Part shown: piece after piece, positions 44,969 through 57,050 of the stretch | Position numbering within the stretch: position 1 is the stretch's first letter | Layout: every line of letters starts with the position of its first letter | Assembly: GCF_963678635.1 (NCBI RefSeq) | Contig: NC_087071.1 | Coordinates: 25,055,821 to 25,119,820, forward strand | DNA: 64,000 bases | Origin: Symsagittifera roscoffensis | Taxonomy: Eukaryota; Xenacoelomorpha; Acoela; Convolutidae | Reading direction: 5' to 3' | The notes under the pieces: model-generated | Told to the model about the DNA's origin: nothing | The model's database searches: none | What the model saw: the letters and a program-made list of their open reading frames with translations, nothing else | Position numbers and translations under genes: made by a program

Positions 44969-47900
44969 CATAGAAGGAATCCGTTCGTGGAAGTGTTGAA
45001 TTTTTCAAGCAAGCTACTCAAGCTCTGAATCTTAAATAGTTCAAGCTATATCATACGCGGAATCGGTTCGCAAAAAGAATGCAGTTCCCAAGCAAGATAT
45101 TCGAGCTTTGAAAGTTTGAATTCTTTCAAGTTTTTTCAAAGACGAAAACGGTTTGCGAAAAAGCTGAAGTTTTTCAGCAATCAATTTGAGCTACGAAAAT
45201 TTGAAGTATTTCAAGTTATATAAAAGACAGAATCGGTTAGCAAAAATTTGTAACGGGTCAGCTAAAAAGTGTAATTTTTCAAGCTAGCTTTTTGAGCTTT
45301 GAAACTTTGAAATATAACAAGTTAATTCATAGAAGGAATCCGTTCGTGGAATTGTTGAATTTTTCACGCAAGCTAGTCAAGCTCTGAATCTTAAATATTT
45401 CAAGTTATATCATACGCGGAATTGGTTCGCAGAAAGAACAGAGTTTTTAAGCAAGCTATTCGAGCTTTAAAAGTTTGAGTTCTTTCAATTTTCTTCAAAT
45501 ACGAATACGGTTTGCGAAAAAGCTGAGATGTTTCAGCTATCAATTTGAGCACGAAATCTTTGAACTTTTTCAAGTTATATAAGTGACATAATCGGTTAGC
45601 AAAAAAGTGTAATTTTTTAAGCTATCTTTTGGAGCTTTGAGGTTTTGAAATATATCAAGTTATTTCATAGAAGGAATCCGTTCGTGAAAGTGTTGAATTT
45701 TTCAAGCAAGCTAGTCAAGCTCTGAATCTTAAATAATTCAAGTTATATCATACGCGGAATTGGTTCGCAAAAAGAATGAAGTTCTTAAGCAAGATGTTCG
45801 AGCTTTGAAAGTTTGAATTCTTTCAATTTTCTTCAAATACGAATACGGTTTGCGAAAAAGCTGAGATGTTTCAGCTATCAATTTGACCACGAAATCTTTG
45901 AAATTTTTCAAGTTATATGAATGACAGAATCGGTTAGCAAAAAAGTGTAGTTTTTTAAGCTAGCTTTTAGAGCTTTGAAGTTTTGAAATATATCAAGTTA
46001 TTTCATAGAAGGAATCCGTTCGTGGAATTGTTGAATTTTTCTCGCAAGCTAGTCAAGCTCTGAATCTTAAATAGTTCAAGTTATATCATACGCGGAATTG
46101 GTTCGCAGAAAGAATAGATTTTTTGAGCAAGCTATTCGATCTTTGAAAGTTTGAATTCTTTCAATTTTCTTCAAATACGAGTACGGTTTGCAAAAAAGCT
46201 GAGATCTTTCAGCAATCAATTTGAGCTACGAAAATTTGAAATATTTCGAGGTATATAAATGACAGAATCGGTTAGCAAAAAAGTGTAATCGGTCAGCAAA
46301 AAAAGTAGTTTTTTAAGCTAGCTTATGGAGCTTTGAAACTTTGAAATATAACAAGGTATTTCATAGAAGGAATCCGTTCGTGGAATTGTTGAATTTTTCT
46401 CGCAAGCTAGTCAAGCTCTGAATCTTAAATAGTTCAAGTTATATCATACGCGGAATTGGTTCGCAGAAAGAATAGATTTTTAAGCAAGCTATTCGATCTT
46501 TGAAAGTTTGATTTCTTTCAATTTTCTTCAAATACGGATACGGTTTGCGAAAAAGCTGAGATGTTTCAGCTATCAATTTGAGCACAAAATCTTTTACATT
46601 TTTTTTGAAGTTATATAAATGTCCGAATCGGTTTGCAAAAAAGTGTAACTTTTTAAGCCAGCTTTTGGAGCTTTAAAAAATTGAAATATAACAAGTTTTT
46701 TCATAGAAGGATAACGTTCGTGGAAGTCTTGAAATTTTCAACCAAGCTAGTCAAGCTCTGAATCTTAAACAGTTCAAGTTATATCATACGCGGAGTCGGT
46801 TCGCAAAAAGAATAAAGTTCCTAAGCAAGATATTCGAGCATTGAAAGTTTGAACTCTTTCAAGTTTTTCAAAGACGAAAACGGTTTGCAAAAAAGCTGAG
46901 ATTTTTTAGCAATCAATTTGAGCTACGAGATGTTGAAATATTTCAAGTTATATAAATGACAGAATCGGTTACCAAAAAAGTTTAACCGGTCAGCAAAAAA
47001 GTGTAATTTTTCAAGCTAGCTTTTGGAGCTTTGATACTTAGAAATCTAACAAGTTATTTCATAGAAGGAATCCGTTCGTGGAATTGTTGAATTTTTCTCG
47101 CAAGCTAGTCAAGCTCTGAATCTTAAATAGTTCAAGTTATATCATACGCGGAATTGGTTCGCAGAAAGAATATATTTTTTAAGCAAGCTATTCGATCTTT
47201 GAAAGTTTGAATTCTTTCAATTTTCTTCAAATACGAATACGGTTTGTGAAAAAGCTGAGATCTTTCAGCAATCGATTTGAGCTACGAAAATTTGAAATAT
47301 TTCGAGCTATATAAATGACAGAAACGGTTAGCGAAAAAGTTTAACCGGTCAGCAAAAAAGTGTAATTTTTCAAGCTAGCTTTTGGAGCTTTGATACTTAG
47401 AAATCTAATAAGTTATTTCATAGAAGGAATCCGTTCGTGGAATTGTTGAATTTTTCTCGCAAGCTAGTCATGCTCTGAATGTTAAATGGATCAAGTTATA
47501 TCATACGCGGAATTGGTTCGCAGAAAGAATAGATTTTTTAAGCAAGCTATTCGATCTTTGAAAGTTTGAATTCTTTCAATTTTCTTCAAATACGAGTACG
47601 GTTTGCAAAAAAGCTGAGATCTTTCAGCAATCAATTTGAGCTACGAAAATTTGAAATATTTCGTGTTATATAAATGACAGAATCGGTTAGCAAAAAAGTG
47701 TAATCGGTCAGCAAAAAAAGTAGTTTTTTAAGCTAGCTTATGGAGCTTTGAAACTTTGAAATATAACAAGGTATTTCATAGAAGGAATCCGTTCGTCGAA
47801 TTGTTGAATTTTTCTCGCAAGCTAGTCAAGCTCTGAATCTTAAATAGTTCAAGTTATATCATACGCGGAATTGGTTCGCAGAAAGAATAGATTTTTTAAG

Positions 47901-49188
47901 CAAGCTATTCGATCTTTAAAAGTTTGATTTCTTTCAATTTTTTTTAAATACGGATACGGTTTGCGAAAAAGCTGAGATGTTTCAGCTATCAATTTGAGCA
48001 CAAAATCTTTTACATTTTTGAAGTTATATAAATGTCCGAATCGGTTAGCAAAAAAGTGTAACTTTTTAAGCCAGCTTTTGGAGCTTTAAAAAATTGAAAT
48101 ATAACAAGTTTTTTCATAGAAGGATTCCGTTCGTGGAAGTGTTAAATTTTTCAACCAAGCTAGTCAAGCTCTGAATCTTAAACAGTTCAAGTTATATCAT
48201 ACGCGGAATCGGTTTGCAAAAAGAATAAAGTTCCTAAGCAAGATATTCGAGCATTGAAAGTTTGAATTCTTTCAAGTTTTTCAAAGACAAAAACGGTTTG
48301 CAAAAAAGCTGAGATTTTTTAGCAATCAATTTGAGCTACGAGATGTTGAAATATTTCAAATTATATAAATGACAGAATCGGTTACCAAAAAAGTGTAATC
48401 GGTCAGCAAAAAAGTGAAATTTTTTAAGCTAGCTTTTGGAGCTTTGAAATTTTGAAAGATAACAAGTTATTTCATAGAAGGAATCCGTTCGTAGAAGTGT
48501 TAAATTTTTCAAGCAAGCTAGTCAAGCTCTGAATCTTAAATAGTTCAAGCTATATCATACGCGGAATCGGTTCGCAAAAAGAATGAAGTTCCTAAGCAAG
48601 ATATTCGAGCAGTGAAAGTTTGAATTCTTTCAAGTTTTTTCAAAGACGAAAACGGTCTGCAAAAAGCTGAGATTTTTTAACGATCAATTTGAGCTACGAA
48701 ATTTGGAAATATTTCAAATTATAAAAATGACAGAATCGGTTACTAAAAAAGTGTAATCGGTCAGCAAAAAAGTGTAATTTTTTAAACTAGCTTTTGGAGC
48801 TTTGAAATTTTGAAAGATAACAAGTTATTTCATAGAAGGAATCCGTTCGTGGAATTGTTGAATTTTTCAAACAAGCTAGTCAAGCTCTGAATCTTAAACA
48901 GTTCAAGTTATATCATACGCGGAATCGGTTCGCAAAAAGAATAAAGTTCCTAAGCAAGATATTCGAGCATTGAAAGTTTGAATTCTTTCAAGTTTTTCAA
49001 AGACAAAAACGGTTTGCAAAAAAGCTGAGATTTTTTAGCAATCAATTTGAGCTACGAGATGTTGAAATATTTCAATTTATAAAAATGACAGAATCGGTTA
49101 CCAAAAAAGTGTAATCGGTCAGCGAAAAAGTGTAATTTTTTAAGCTAGCTTTTGGAGCTTTGAAATTTTCAAAGATAACAAGTTATTT

Positions 49189-50623
49189 CATAGAAGGAAT
49201 CCGTTCGTGGAAGTGTTGAATTTTTCAAATAAGCTAGTCAAGCTCTGAATCTTAAATAGTTCAAGCTATATCATACGCGGAATCGGTTCGCAAAAAAAAA
49301 TGAAGTTCCTAAGCAAGATATTCGAGCATTGAAAGTTTGATTTCTTTCAAGTTTTTTCAAAGACGAAAACGGTTTGCAAAAAGCTGAGATTTTTTAACGA
49401 TCAATTTGAGCTACGAAATTTGGAAATATTTCATATTATAAAAATGACAGAATCGGTTACCAAAAAAGTGTAATCGGTCAGCAAAAAAGTGTAATTTTTT
49501 AAGCTAGCTTTTGGAGCTTTGAAATTTTGAAAGACAACAAGTTATTTCATAGAAGGAATCCGTTCGTGGAAGTGTTGAATTTTTCAAATAAGCTAGTCAA
49601 GCTCTGAATCTTAAATAGTTCAAGCTATATCATACGCGGAATCGGTTCGCAAAAAAAAATGAAGTTCCTAAGCAAGATATTCGAGCATTGAAAGTTTGAT
49701 TTCTTTCAAGTTTTTTCAAAGACGAAAACGGTTTGCAAAAAGCTGAGATTTTTTAACGATCAATTTGAGCTACGAAATTTGGAAATATTTCATATTATAA
49801 AAATGACAGAATCGGTTACCAAAAAAGTGTAATCGGTCAGCAAAAAAGTGTAATTTTTTAAGCTAGCTTTTGGAGCTTTGAAATTTTGAAAGACAACAAG
49901 TTATTTCATAGAAGGAATCCGTTCGTGGAAGTGTTGAATTTTTCAAATAAGCTAGTCAAGCTCTGAATCTTAAATAGTTCAAGCTATATCATACGCGGAA
50001 TCGGTTCGCAAAAAAAAATGAAGTTCCTAAGCAAGATATTCGAGCATTGAAAGTTTGATTTCTTTCAAGTTTTTTCAAAGACGAAAACGGTTTGCAAAAA
50101 GCTGAGATTTTTTAACGATCAATTTGAGCTACGAAATTTGGAAATATTTCATATTATAAAAATGACAGAATCGGTTACCAAAAAAGTGTAATCGGTCAGC
50201 AAAAAAGTGTAATTTTTTAAGCTAGCTTTTGGAGCTTTGAAATTTTGAAAGACAACAAGTTATTTCATAGAAGGAATCCGTTCGTGGAAGTGTTGAATTT
50301 TTCAAATAAGCTAGTCAAGCTCTGAATCTTAAATAGTTCAAGCTATATCATACGCGGAATCGGTTCGCAAAAAAAATGAAGTTCCTAAGCAAGATATTCG
50401 AGCATTGAAAGTTTGAATTCTTTCAAGTTTTTTCAAAGACGAAAACGGTTTGCAAAAAGCTGAGATTTTTTAACGATCAATTTGAGCTACAAAATTTGGA
50501 AATATTTCATATTATAAAAATGACAGAATCGGTTACCAAAAAAGTGTAATCGGTCAGCAAAAAAGTGTAATTTTTTAAGCTAGCTTTTGGAGCTTTGAAA
50601 TTTTGAAAGACAACAAGTTATTT
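49189..50623. repeat. Recent four-unit amplification with a long A-run
   Basis: Spacings are 359, 359, 359 and 358 bp. The B subunits contain C followed by nine A at 49,291, 49,650 and 50,009, and eight A at 50,368, where other units have CAAAAAGAATGAAG. They also share CAAATAAGCTAGTC, TTTGATTTCTTTCAAG and TTTCATATTATAAAAATGAC. I see almost no difference between the first three. By sequence alone this is the best candidate for the youngest event in the window. Confidence 0.88.
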
Positions 50624-50961
50624 CATAGAAGGGATCCGTTCGTCGAAGTTTTGAATTTTTCACGCAAGCTAGTCAAGCTCTGAATCTTAAATAGTTCAAG
50701 CTATATCATACGCGGAATTGGTTCGCAGAAAGAATAGATTTTTTAAGCAAGCTATTCGATCTTTGAAAGTTTGATTTCTTTCAATTTTCTTCAAATACGG
50801 ATACGGTTTGCGAAAAAGCTGAGATGTTTCAGCTATCAATTTGAGCACAAAATCTTTTAAATTTTTGAAGTTATAAAAATGTCCGAATCGGTTAGCAAAA
50901 AAGTGTAACTTTTTAAGCCAGCTTTTGGAGCTTTGAAATTTTGAAAGATAACAAGTTATTT

Positions 50962-53900
50962 CATAGAAGGAATCCGTTCGTGGAATTGTTGAATTTTTCA
51001 CGCAAGCTAGTCAAGCTCTGAATCTTAAATAGATCAAGTTATATCATACGCGGAATTGGTTCGCAGAAAGAATAGAGTTTTTAAGTAAGATTTTTGAGCA
51101 TTGAAACTTTGAATTTTTTCAAATTTTTTCCAAGAAGAAAACGGTCTGCAAAAAAGCTAAGATTTTTTAACGATCAATTTGAGCTACAAAATTTGAAAAT
51201 GTTTCAAATTATAAAAATGACAGAATCGGTTAGCAAAAAAGTGTAATCGGTCAGCAAAAAAGTTGCTAAAAATAGAATCGTTAGCAAAAAAGTGTAATCG
51301 GTCAGCAAAAAAGTGTAATTTTTTAAGCTAGCTTTTGGAGATGGAGCTTTGAAATTTTGAAATATAACAAGTTATTTCATAGAAGGAATCCTTTTGTGAA
51401 ATTGTTGAATTTTTCAAGCAAGCTAGTCAAGCTCTGAATCATAAATATCAAGCTATATCATACGCGGAATCGGTTCGCAAAAAGAATGAAGTTCCTAAGC
51501 AAGATATTCGAGCATTGAAAGTTTGAATTCTTTCAAGTTTTTTCAAAGACGAAAACGGTTTGCAAAAAAGCTAAGATGTTTAAGCTATCAATTTGAGCAT
51601 GAAATCTTTGAAAATTTTCAAGTTATATAAATGACACAATCGGTTAGCAAAAAAATGTAATGTTTTAAGCTAGCTTTTGTAGCTTTGAAATTTTGAAACA
51701 TAACAAGTTTTTTCATAGAAGGATTCCGTTCGTGGAAGTGTTGGATTTTTCAACCAAGCTAGTCAAGCTCTGAATCTTAAACAGTTCAAGTTATATCATA
51801 CGCGGAATCGGTTCGCAAAAAGAATAAAGTTCCTAAGCAAGATATTCGAGCATTGAAAGTTTGAATTCTTTCAAGTTTTTCAAAGACGAAAACGGTTTGC
51901 AAAAAAGCTGAGATTTTTTAGCAATCAATTTGAGCTACGAAATGTTGAAATATTTCAAATTATATAAATGACAGAATCTGTTACCAAAAAAGTGTAATCG
52001 GTCAGCAAAAAAGTGTAATTTTTTAAGCTAGCTTTTGGAGCTTTGAAATTTTGAAAGATAACAAGTTATTTCATAGAAGGAATCCGTTCGTGGAATTGTT
52101 GAATTTTTCACGCAAGCTAGTCAAGCTCTGAATCTTAAATAGATCAAGTTATATCATACGCGGAATTGGTTCGCAGAAAGAATAGAGTTTTTAAGCAAGA
52201 TTTTTGAGCATTGAAATTTTGAATTTTTTCAAGTTTTTTCCAAGAAGAAAACGGTCTGCAAAAAAGCTGAGATTTTTTAACGATCAATTTGAGCTACGAA
52301 ATTTGAAAATGTTTCAAATTATAAAAATGACAGAATCGGTTAGCAAAAAAGTGTAATCGGTCAGCAAAAAAGTGTAAATTTTTAAGCTAGCTTTTGGAGC
52401 TTTGAAATTTTGAAATATAACAAGTTATTTCATAGAAGGAATCCGTTCGTGGAATTGTTGAATTTTTCACGCAAGCTAGTCAAGCTCTGAATCTTAAATA
52501 GATCAAGTTATATCATACGCGGAATTGGTTCGCAGAAAGAATAGAGTTTTTAAGCAAGATTTTTGAGCATTGAAACTTTGAATTTTTTCAAGTTTTTTCC
52601 AAGAAGAAAACGGTCTGCAAAAAAGCTAAGATTTTTTAACGATCAATTTGAGCTACAAAATTTGAAAATGTTTCAAATTATAAAAATGACAGAATCGGTT
52701 AGCAAAAAAGTGTAATCGGTCAGCAAAAAAGTTGCTAAAAATAGAATCGTTAGCAAAAAAGTGTAATCGGTCAGCAAAAAAGTGTAATTTTTTAAGCTAG
52801 CTTTTGGAGATGGAGCTTTGAAATTTTGAAATATAACAAGTTATTTCATAGAATGAATCCTTTCGTGAAATTGTTGAATTTTTCAAGCAAGCTAGTCAAG
52901 CTCTGAATCATAAATATCAAGCTATATCATACGCGGAATCGGTTCGCAAAAAGAATGAAGTTCCTAAGCAAGATATTCGAGCATTGAAAGTTTGAATTCT
53001 TTCAAGTTTTTTCAAAGACGAAAACGGTTTGCAAAAAAGCTAAGATGTTTAAGCTATCAATTTGACCATGAAATCTTTGAAATTTTTCAAGTTATATAAA
53101 TGACACAATCGGTTAGCAAAAAAGTGTAATGTTTTAAGCTAGCTTTTGTAGCTTTGAAATTTTGAAACATAACAAGTTTTTTCATAGAAGGATTCCGTTC
53201 GTGGAAGTGTTGAATTTTTCAACCAAGCTAGTCAAGCTCTGAATCTTAAACAGTTCAAGTTATATCATACGCGGAATCGGTTCGCAAAAAGAATAAAGTT
53301 CCTAAGCAAGATATTCGAGCATTGAAAGTTTGAATTCTTTCAAGTTTTTCAAAGACGAAAACGGTTTGCAAAAAAGCTGAGATTTTTTAGCAATCAATTT
53401 GAGCTACGAAATGTTGAAATATTTCAAATTATATAAATGACAGAATCTGTTACCAAAAAAGTGTAATCGGTCAGCAAAAAAGTGTAATTTTTTAAGCTAG
53501 CTTTTGGAGCTTTGAAATTTTGAAAGATAACAAGTTATTTCATAGAAGGAATCCGTTCGTGGAATTGTTGAATTTTTCACGCAAGCTAGTCAAGCTCTGA
53601 ATCTTAAATAGATCAAGTTATATCATACGCGGAATTGGTTCGCAGAAAGAATAGAGTTTTTAAGCAAGATTGTTGAGCATTGAAATTTTGAATTTTTTCA
53701 AGTTTTTTCCAAGAAGAAAACGGTCTGCAAAAAAGCTGAGATTTTTTAACGATCAATTTGAGCTACGAAATTTGAAAATGTTTCAAATTATAAAAATGAC
53801 AGAATCGGTTAGCAAAAAAGTGTAATCGGTCAGCAAAAAAGTGTAAATTTTTAAGCTAGCTTTTGGAGCTTTGAAATTTTGAAATATAACAAGTTATTTC

Positions 53901-54264
53901 ATAGAAGGAATGCGTTCGTGGAAGTGTTGAATTTTTCAAGCAAGCTAGTTAAGCTCTGAATCTTTAATAGTTCAATTTATATCATACGCTGAATCGGTTC
54001 GCAAAAAGAATGAAGTTCCTAAGCAAGATTTTTGAGCATTGAAATTTTGAATTTTTTCAAGTTTTTTCCAAGAAGAAAACGGACTGCAAAAAAGCTGAGA
54101 TTTTTTAGCAATCAATTTGAGCTACAAAATTTTGAAATATTTCAAATTATAAAAATAACAGAATCGTTAGCAAAAAAGTGTAATCGGTCAGCAAAAAAGT
54201 GTAATTTTTTAAGCTAGCTTTTGGAGATGGAGCTTTGAAAATTTTGAAATATAACAAGTTATTT
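50962..54264. repeat. Four-unit higher-order repeat of 1,469/1,418 bp
   Basis: Spacings are 416, then 336, 358, 359, 416 (1,469 bp), then 336, 358, 359, 365 (1,418 bp). The two full copies differ by the 51-bp insertion described below. Each ends with the 6-bp insertion giving GGAGATGGAGC (51,337, 52,806, 54,223). The 336-bp unit has AAGCTAAGATGTTTAAGC and CTAGCTTTTGTAGC. A related four-unit set is at 59,824-61,240 (336, 358, 359, 364), and 52,850-54,860 as a whole matches about 59,826-61,838 at offset 6,976-6,977. Confidence 0.88.
51263..51313. repeat. 51-bp insertion expanding the D boxes from two to four
   Basis: After the second D box the sequence reads AAAGTTGCTAAAAATAGA, then ATCGTTAGC (one G fewer than the usual ATCGGTTAGC), and then a second pair of boxes. 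The unit becomes 416 bp. The identical insertion occurs at 52,732-52,782, one 1,469-bp period later. The ATCGTTAGC form without the insertion occurs near 54,163 and 61,139, so that unit family is the likely donor. Confidence 0.83.
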
Positions 54265-56483
54265 CATAGAAGGAATCCGTTCGTGAAATTGTTGAATTTT
54301 TCAAGCAAGCTAGTCAAGCTCTGAATCTTAAATATCAAGCTATATCATACGCGGAATCGGTTCGCAAAAAGAATGAAGTTCCTAAGCAAGATATTCGAGC
54401 ATTGAAAGTTTGAATTCTTTCAAGTTTTTTCAAAGACGAAAACGGTTTGCAAAAAAGCTAAGATGTTTAAGCTATCAATTTGAGCATGAAATCTTTGAAG
54501 TTTTTCAAGTTATATAAATGACAGAATCGGTTAGCAAAAAAAAGTAATGTTTTAAGCTAGCTTTTGTAGCTTTGAAATTTTGAATTATAACAAGTTATTT
54601 CATAGAAGGAATCCGTTCGTGGAAGTGTTGACTTTTTCAAGCAAGCTAGTCAAGCTCTGAATCTCAAATAGTTCAAGCTATATCATACGCGGAATCGGTT
54701 CGCAAAAATAATGAAGTTCCTAAGCAAGATATTCGAGCATTGAAAGCTTGAATTCTTTCAAGTTTTTCAAAGACGAAAACGGTTTGCAACAAAGCTCAGA
54801 TTTTTTAGCAATCAATTTGAGCTACGAAATTGTGAAATTTTTCAAATTATAAAAATGACAGAATCGGTTAGCGAAAAAGTTTAACCGGTCAGCAAAAAAG
54901 TGTAATTTTTCAAGCTAGCTTTTGGCGCTTTGATACTTAGAAATCTAACAAGTTATTTCATAGAAGGAATCCGTTCGTGGAATTGTTGAATTTTTCTCGC
55001 AAGCTAGTCATGCTCTGAATGTTAAATAGATCAAGTTATATCAAACGCGGAATTGGTTCGCAGAAAGAATAGATTTTTTAAGCAAGCTATTCGATCTTTG
55101 AAAGTTTGAATTCTTTCAATTTTCTTCAAATACGAGTACGGTTTGCAGAAAAGCTGAGATCTTTCAGCAATCAATTTGAGCTACGAAAATTTGAAATATT
55201 TCGTGGTATATAAATGACAGAATCGGTTAGCAAAAAAGTGTAATCGTTCAGCAAAAAAAGTAGTTTTTTAAGCTAGCTTATGGAGCTTTGAAACTTTGAA
55301 ATATAACAAGGTATTTCATAGAAGGAATCCGTTCGTGGAATTGTTGAAATTTTCTCGCAAGCTAGTCAAGCTCTGAATCTTAAATGGTTCAAGTTATATC
55401 ATACGCGGAATTGGTTCGCAGAAAGAATAGATTTTTTAAGCAAGCTATTCGACCTTTGAAAGTTTGATTTCTTTCAATTTTGTTTTAAATACGGATACGG
55501 TTTGCGAAAAAGCTGAGATGTTTCAGCTATCAATTTGAGCACAAAATCTTTTACATTTTTGAAGTTATATAAATGTCCGAATCGGTTTGCAAAAAAGTGT
55601 AACTTTTTAAAATAGCTTTTGGAGCTTTAAAAAATTGAAATATAACAAGTTTTTTCATAGAAGGATTCCGTTCGTGGAAGTGTTGAATTTTTCAACCAAG
55701 CTAGTCATGCTCTGAATCTTAAACAGTTCAAGTTATATCATACGCGGAATCGGTTTGCAAAAAGAATAAAGTTCCTAAGCAAGATATTCGAGCATTGAAA
55801 GTTTGAATTCTTTCAAGTTTTTCAAAGACAAAAACGGTTTGCAAAAAAGCTGAGATTTTTTAGCAATCAATTTGAGCTACGAGATGTTGAAATATTTCAA
55901 ATTATATAAATGACAGAATCGGTTACCAAAAAAGTGTAATCGGTCAGCAAAAAAGTGAAATTTTTTAAGCTAGCTTTTGGAGCTTTGAATTTTTGAAAGA
56001 TAACAAGTTATTTCATAGAAGGAATCCGTTCGTGGAACCGTTAAATTTTTCAAGCAAGCTAGTCAAGCTCTGAATCTTAAATAGTTCAAGCTATATCATA
56101 CGCGGAATCGGTTCGCAAAAAGAATGAAGTTCCTAAGCAAGATATTCGAGCATTGAAAGTTTGAATTCTTTCAAGTTTTTTCAAAGACGAAAACGGTCTG
56201 CAAAAAGCTGAGATTTTTTAACGATCAATTTGAGCTACGAAATTTGGAAATATTTCAAATTATAAAAATGACAGAATCGGTTACTAAAAAAATGTAATCG
56301 GTCAGCAAAAAAGTGTAATTTTTTAAACTAGCTTTTGGAGCTTTGAAATTTTGAAAGATAACAAGTTATTTCATAGAAGGAATCCGTTCGTGGAAGTGTT
56401 GAATTTTTCAAACAAGCTAGTCAAGCTCTGAATCTTAAACAGTTCAAGTTATATCATACGCGGAATCGGTTCGCAAAAAGAAT

Positions 56484-56603
56484 AAAGTTCCTAAGCAAGA
56501 TATTCGAGCATTGAAAGTTTGAATTCTTTCAAGTTTTTCAAAGAAAGTTCCTAAGCAAGATATTCGAGCATTGAAAGTTTGAATTCTTTCAAGTTTTTCA
56601 AAG
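56484..56603. repeat. 60-bp local tandem duplication
   Basis: The stretch from AAAGTTCCTAAGCAAG to TTTTTCAAAG, covering the end of B and the start of C, occurs twice in a row with a 60-bp period. The matching AAAG at each end suggests slippage or exchange at a four-base homology. It lengthens the unit at 56,372 to 418 bp. It is not in subunit register (about 84 bp), so it arose in a different way from most other length changes here. I saw no second copy in the window. Confidence 0.9.
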
Positions 56604-57029
56604 ACGAAAACGGTTTGCAAAAAAGCTGAGATTTTTTAGCAATCAATTTGAGCTACGAGATGTTGAAATATTTCAAATTATATAAATGACAGAATCGGTT
56701 ACCAAAAAAGTGTAATCGGTCAGCAAAAAAGTGAAATTTTTTAAGCTAGCTTTTGGAGCTTTGAAATTTTGAAAGATAACAAGTTATTTCATAGAAGGAA
56801 TCCGTTCGTGGAACCGTTAAATTTGTCAAGCAAGCTAGTCAAGCTCTGAATCTTAAATAGTTCAAGCTATATCATACGCGGAATCGGTTCGCAAAAAGAA
56901 TGAAGTTCCTAAGCAAGATATTCGAGCATTGAAAGTTTGAATTCTTTCAAGTTTTTTCAAAGACGAAAACGGTCTGCAAAAAGCTGAGATTTTTTAACGA
57001 TCAATTTGAGCTACGAAATTTGGAAATAT

Positions 57030-57050
57030 TTCAAATTATAATTTGAAATT
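57030..57050. other. Deletion junction in D (unit shortened to 282 bp)
   Basis: TTTCAAATTATAA of subunit D is joined directly to TTTGAAATTTTGAAAG of subunit A. About 76 bp are missing: both D boxes, the T-run, the AAGCTAGCTT palindrome and the start of A. A similar but not identical loss occurs near 59,790. Confidence 0.83.

Larger units (their letters stand above)
38280..46003. repeat. Superrepeat version I (about 7.7 kb)
   Basis: Twenty-two anchor intervals: 358, 340, 357, 359, 358, 339, 358, 358, 358, 338, 358, 358, 338, 358, 365, 336, 335, 529, 189, 359, 338, 338 bp. Four parts can be named. Alpha (38,280-41,464) recurs at 46,004-49,188 at offset 7,724-7,725. Beta (41,465-43,214) recurs at 57,430-59,178 at offset 15,965. 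Gamma (43,215-43,915) is expanded in versions II and III. Delta (43,916-46,003) recurs from 61,577 to the window end. The 365-bp unit has a 6-bp insertion giving TTTTGGAGATGGAGC at 43,536. Confidence 0.87.
46004..54865. repeat. Superrepeat version II (about 8.9 kb)
   Basis: From 46,004 to about 49,189 it follows version I unit by unit (offset 7,724-7,725), including CTAGTCATGCTCTGAATG at 47,463 matching 39,738. It then departs: most of the beta part is replaced by a run of 359-bp units (49,189-50,623), with one short beta-like unit left at 50,624-50,961. Gamma is expanded to about 3.3 kb (50,962-54,264). The delta part is absent, because near 54,865 the sequence jumps within GAATCGGTTAGC to a place equivalent to 39,600 in version I. 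Confidence 0.84.

Noticed and set aside
54032-54217. Plus-strand 61-codon frame, repeated at 61,009
   Set aside because: It is the translation of subunits C and D in one unit family, and its second copy is part of the 6,977-bp-offset duplication. No evidence of selection on protein sequence.
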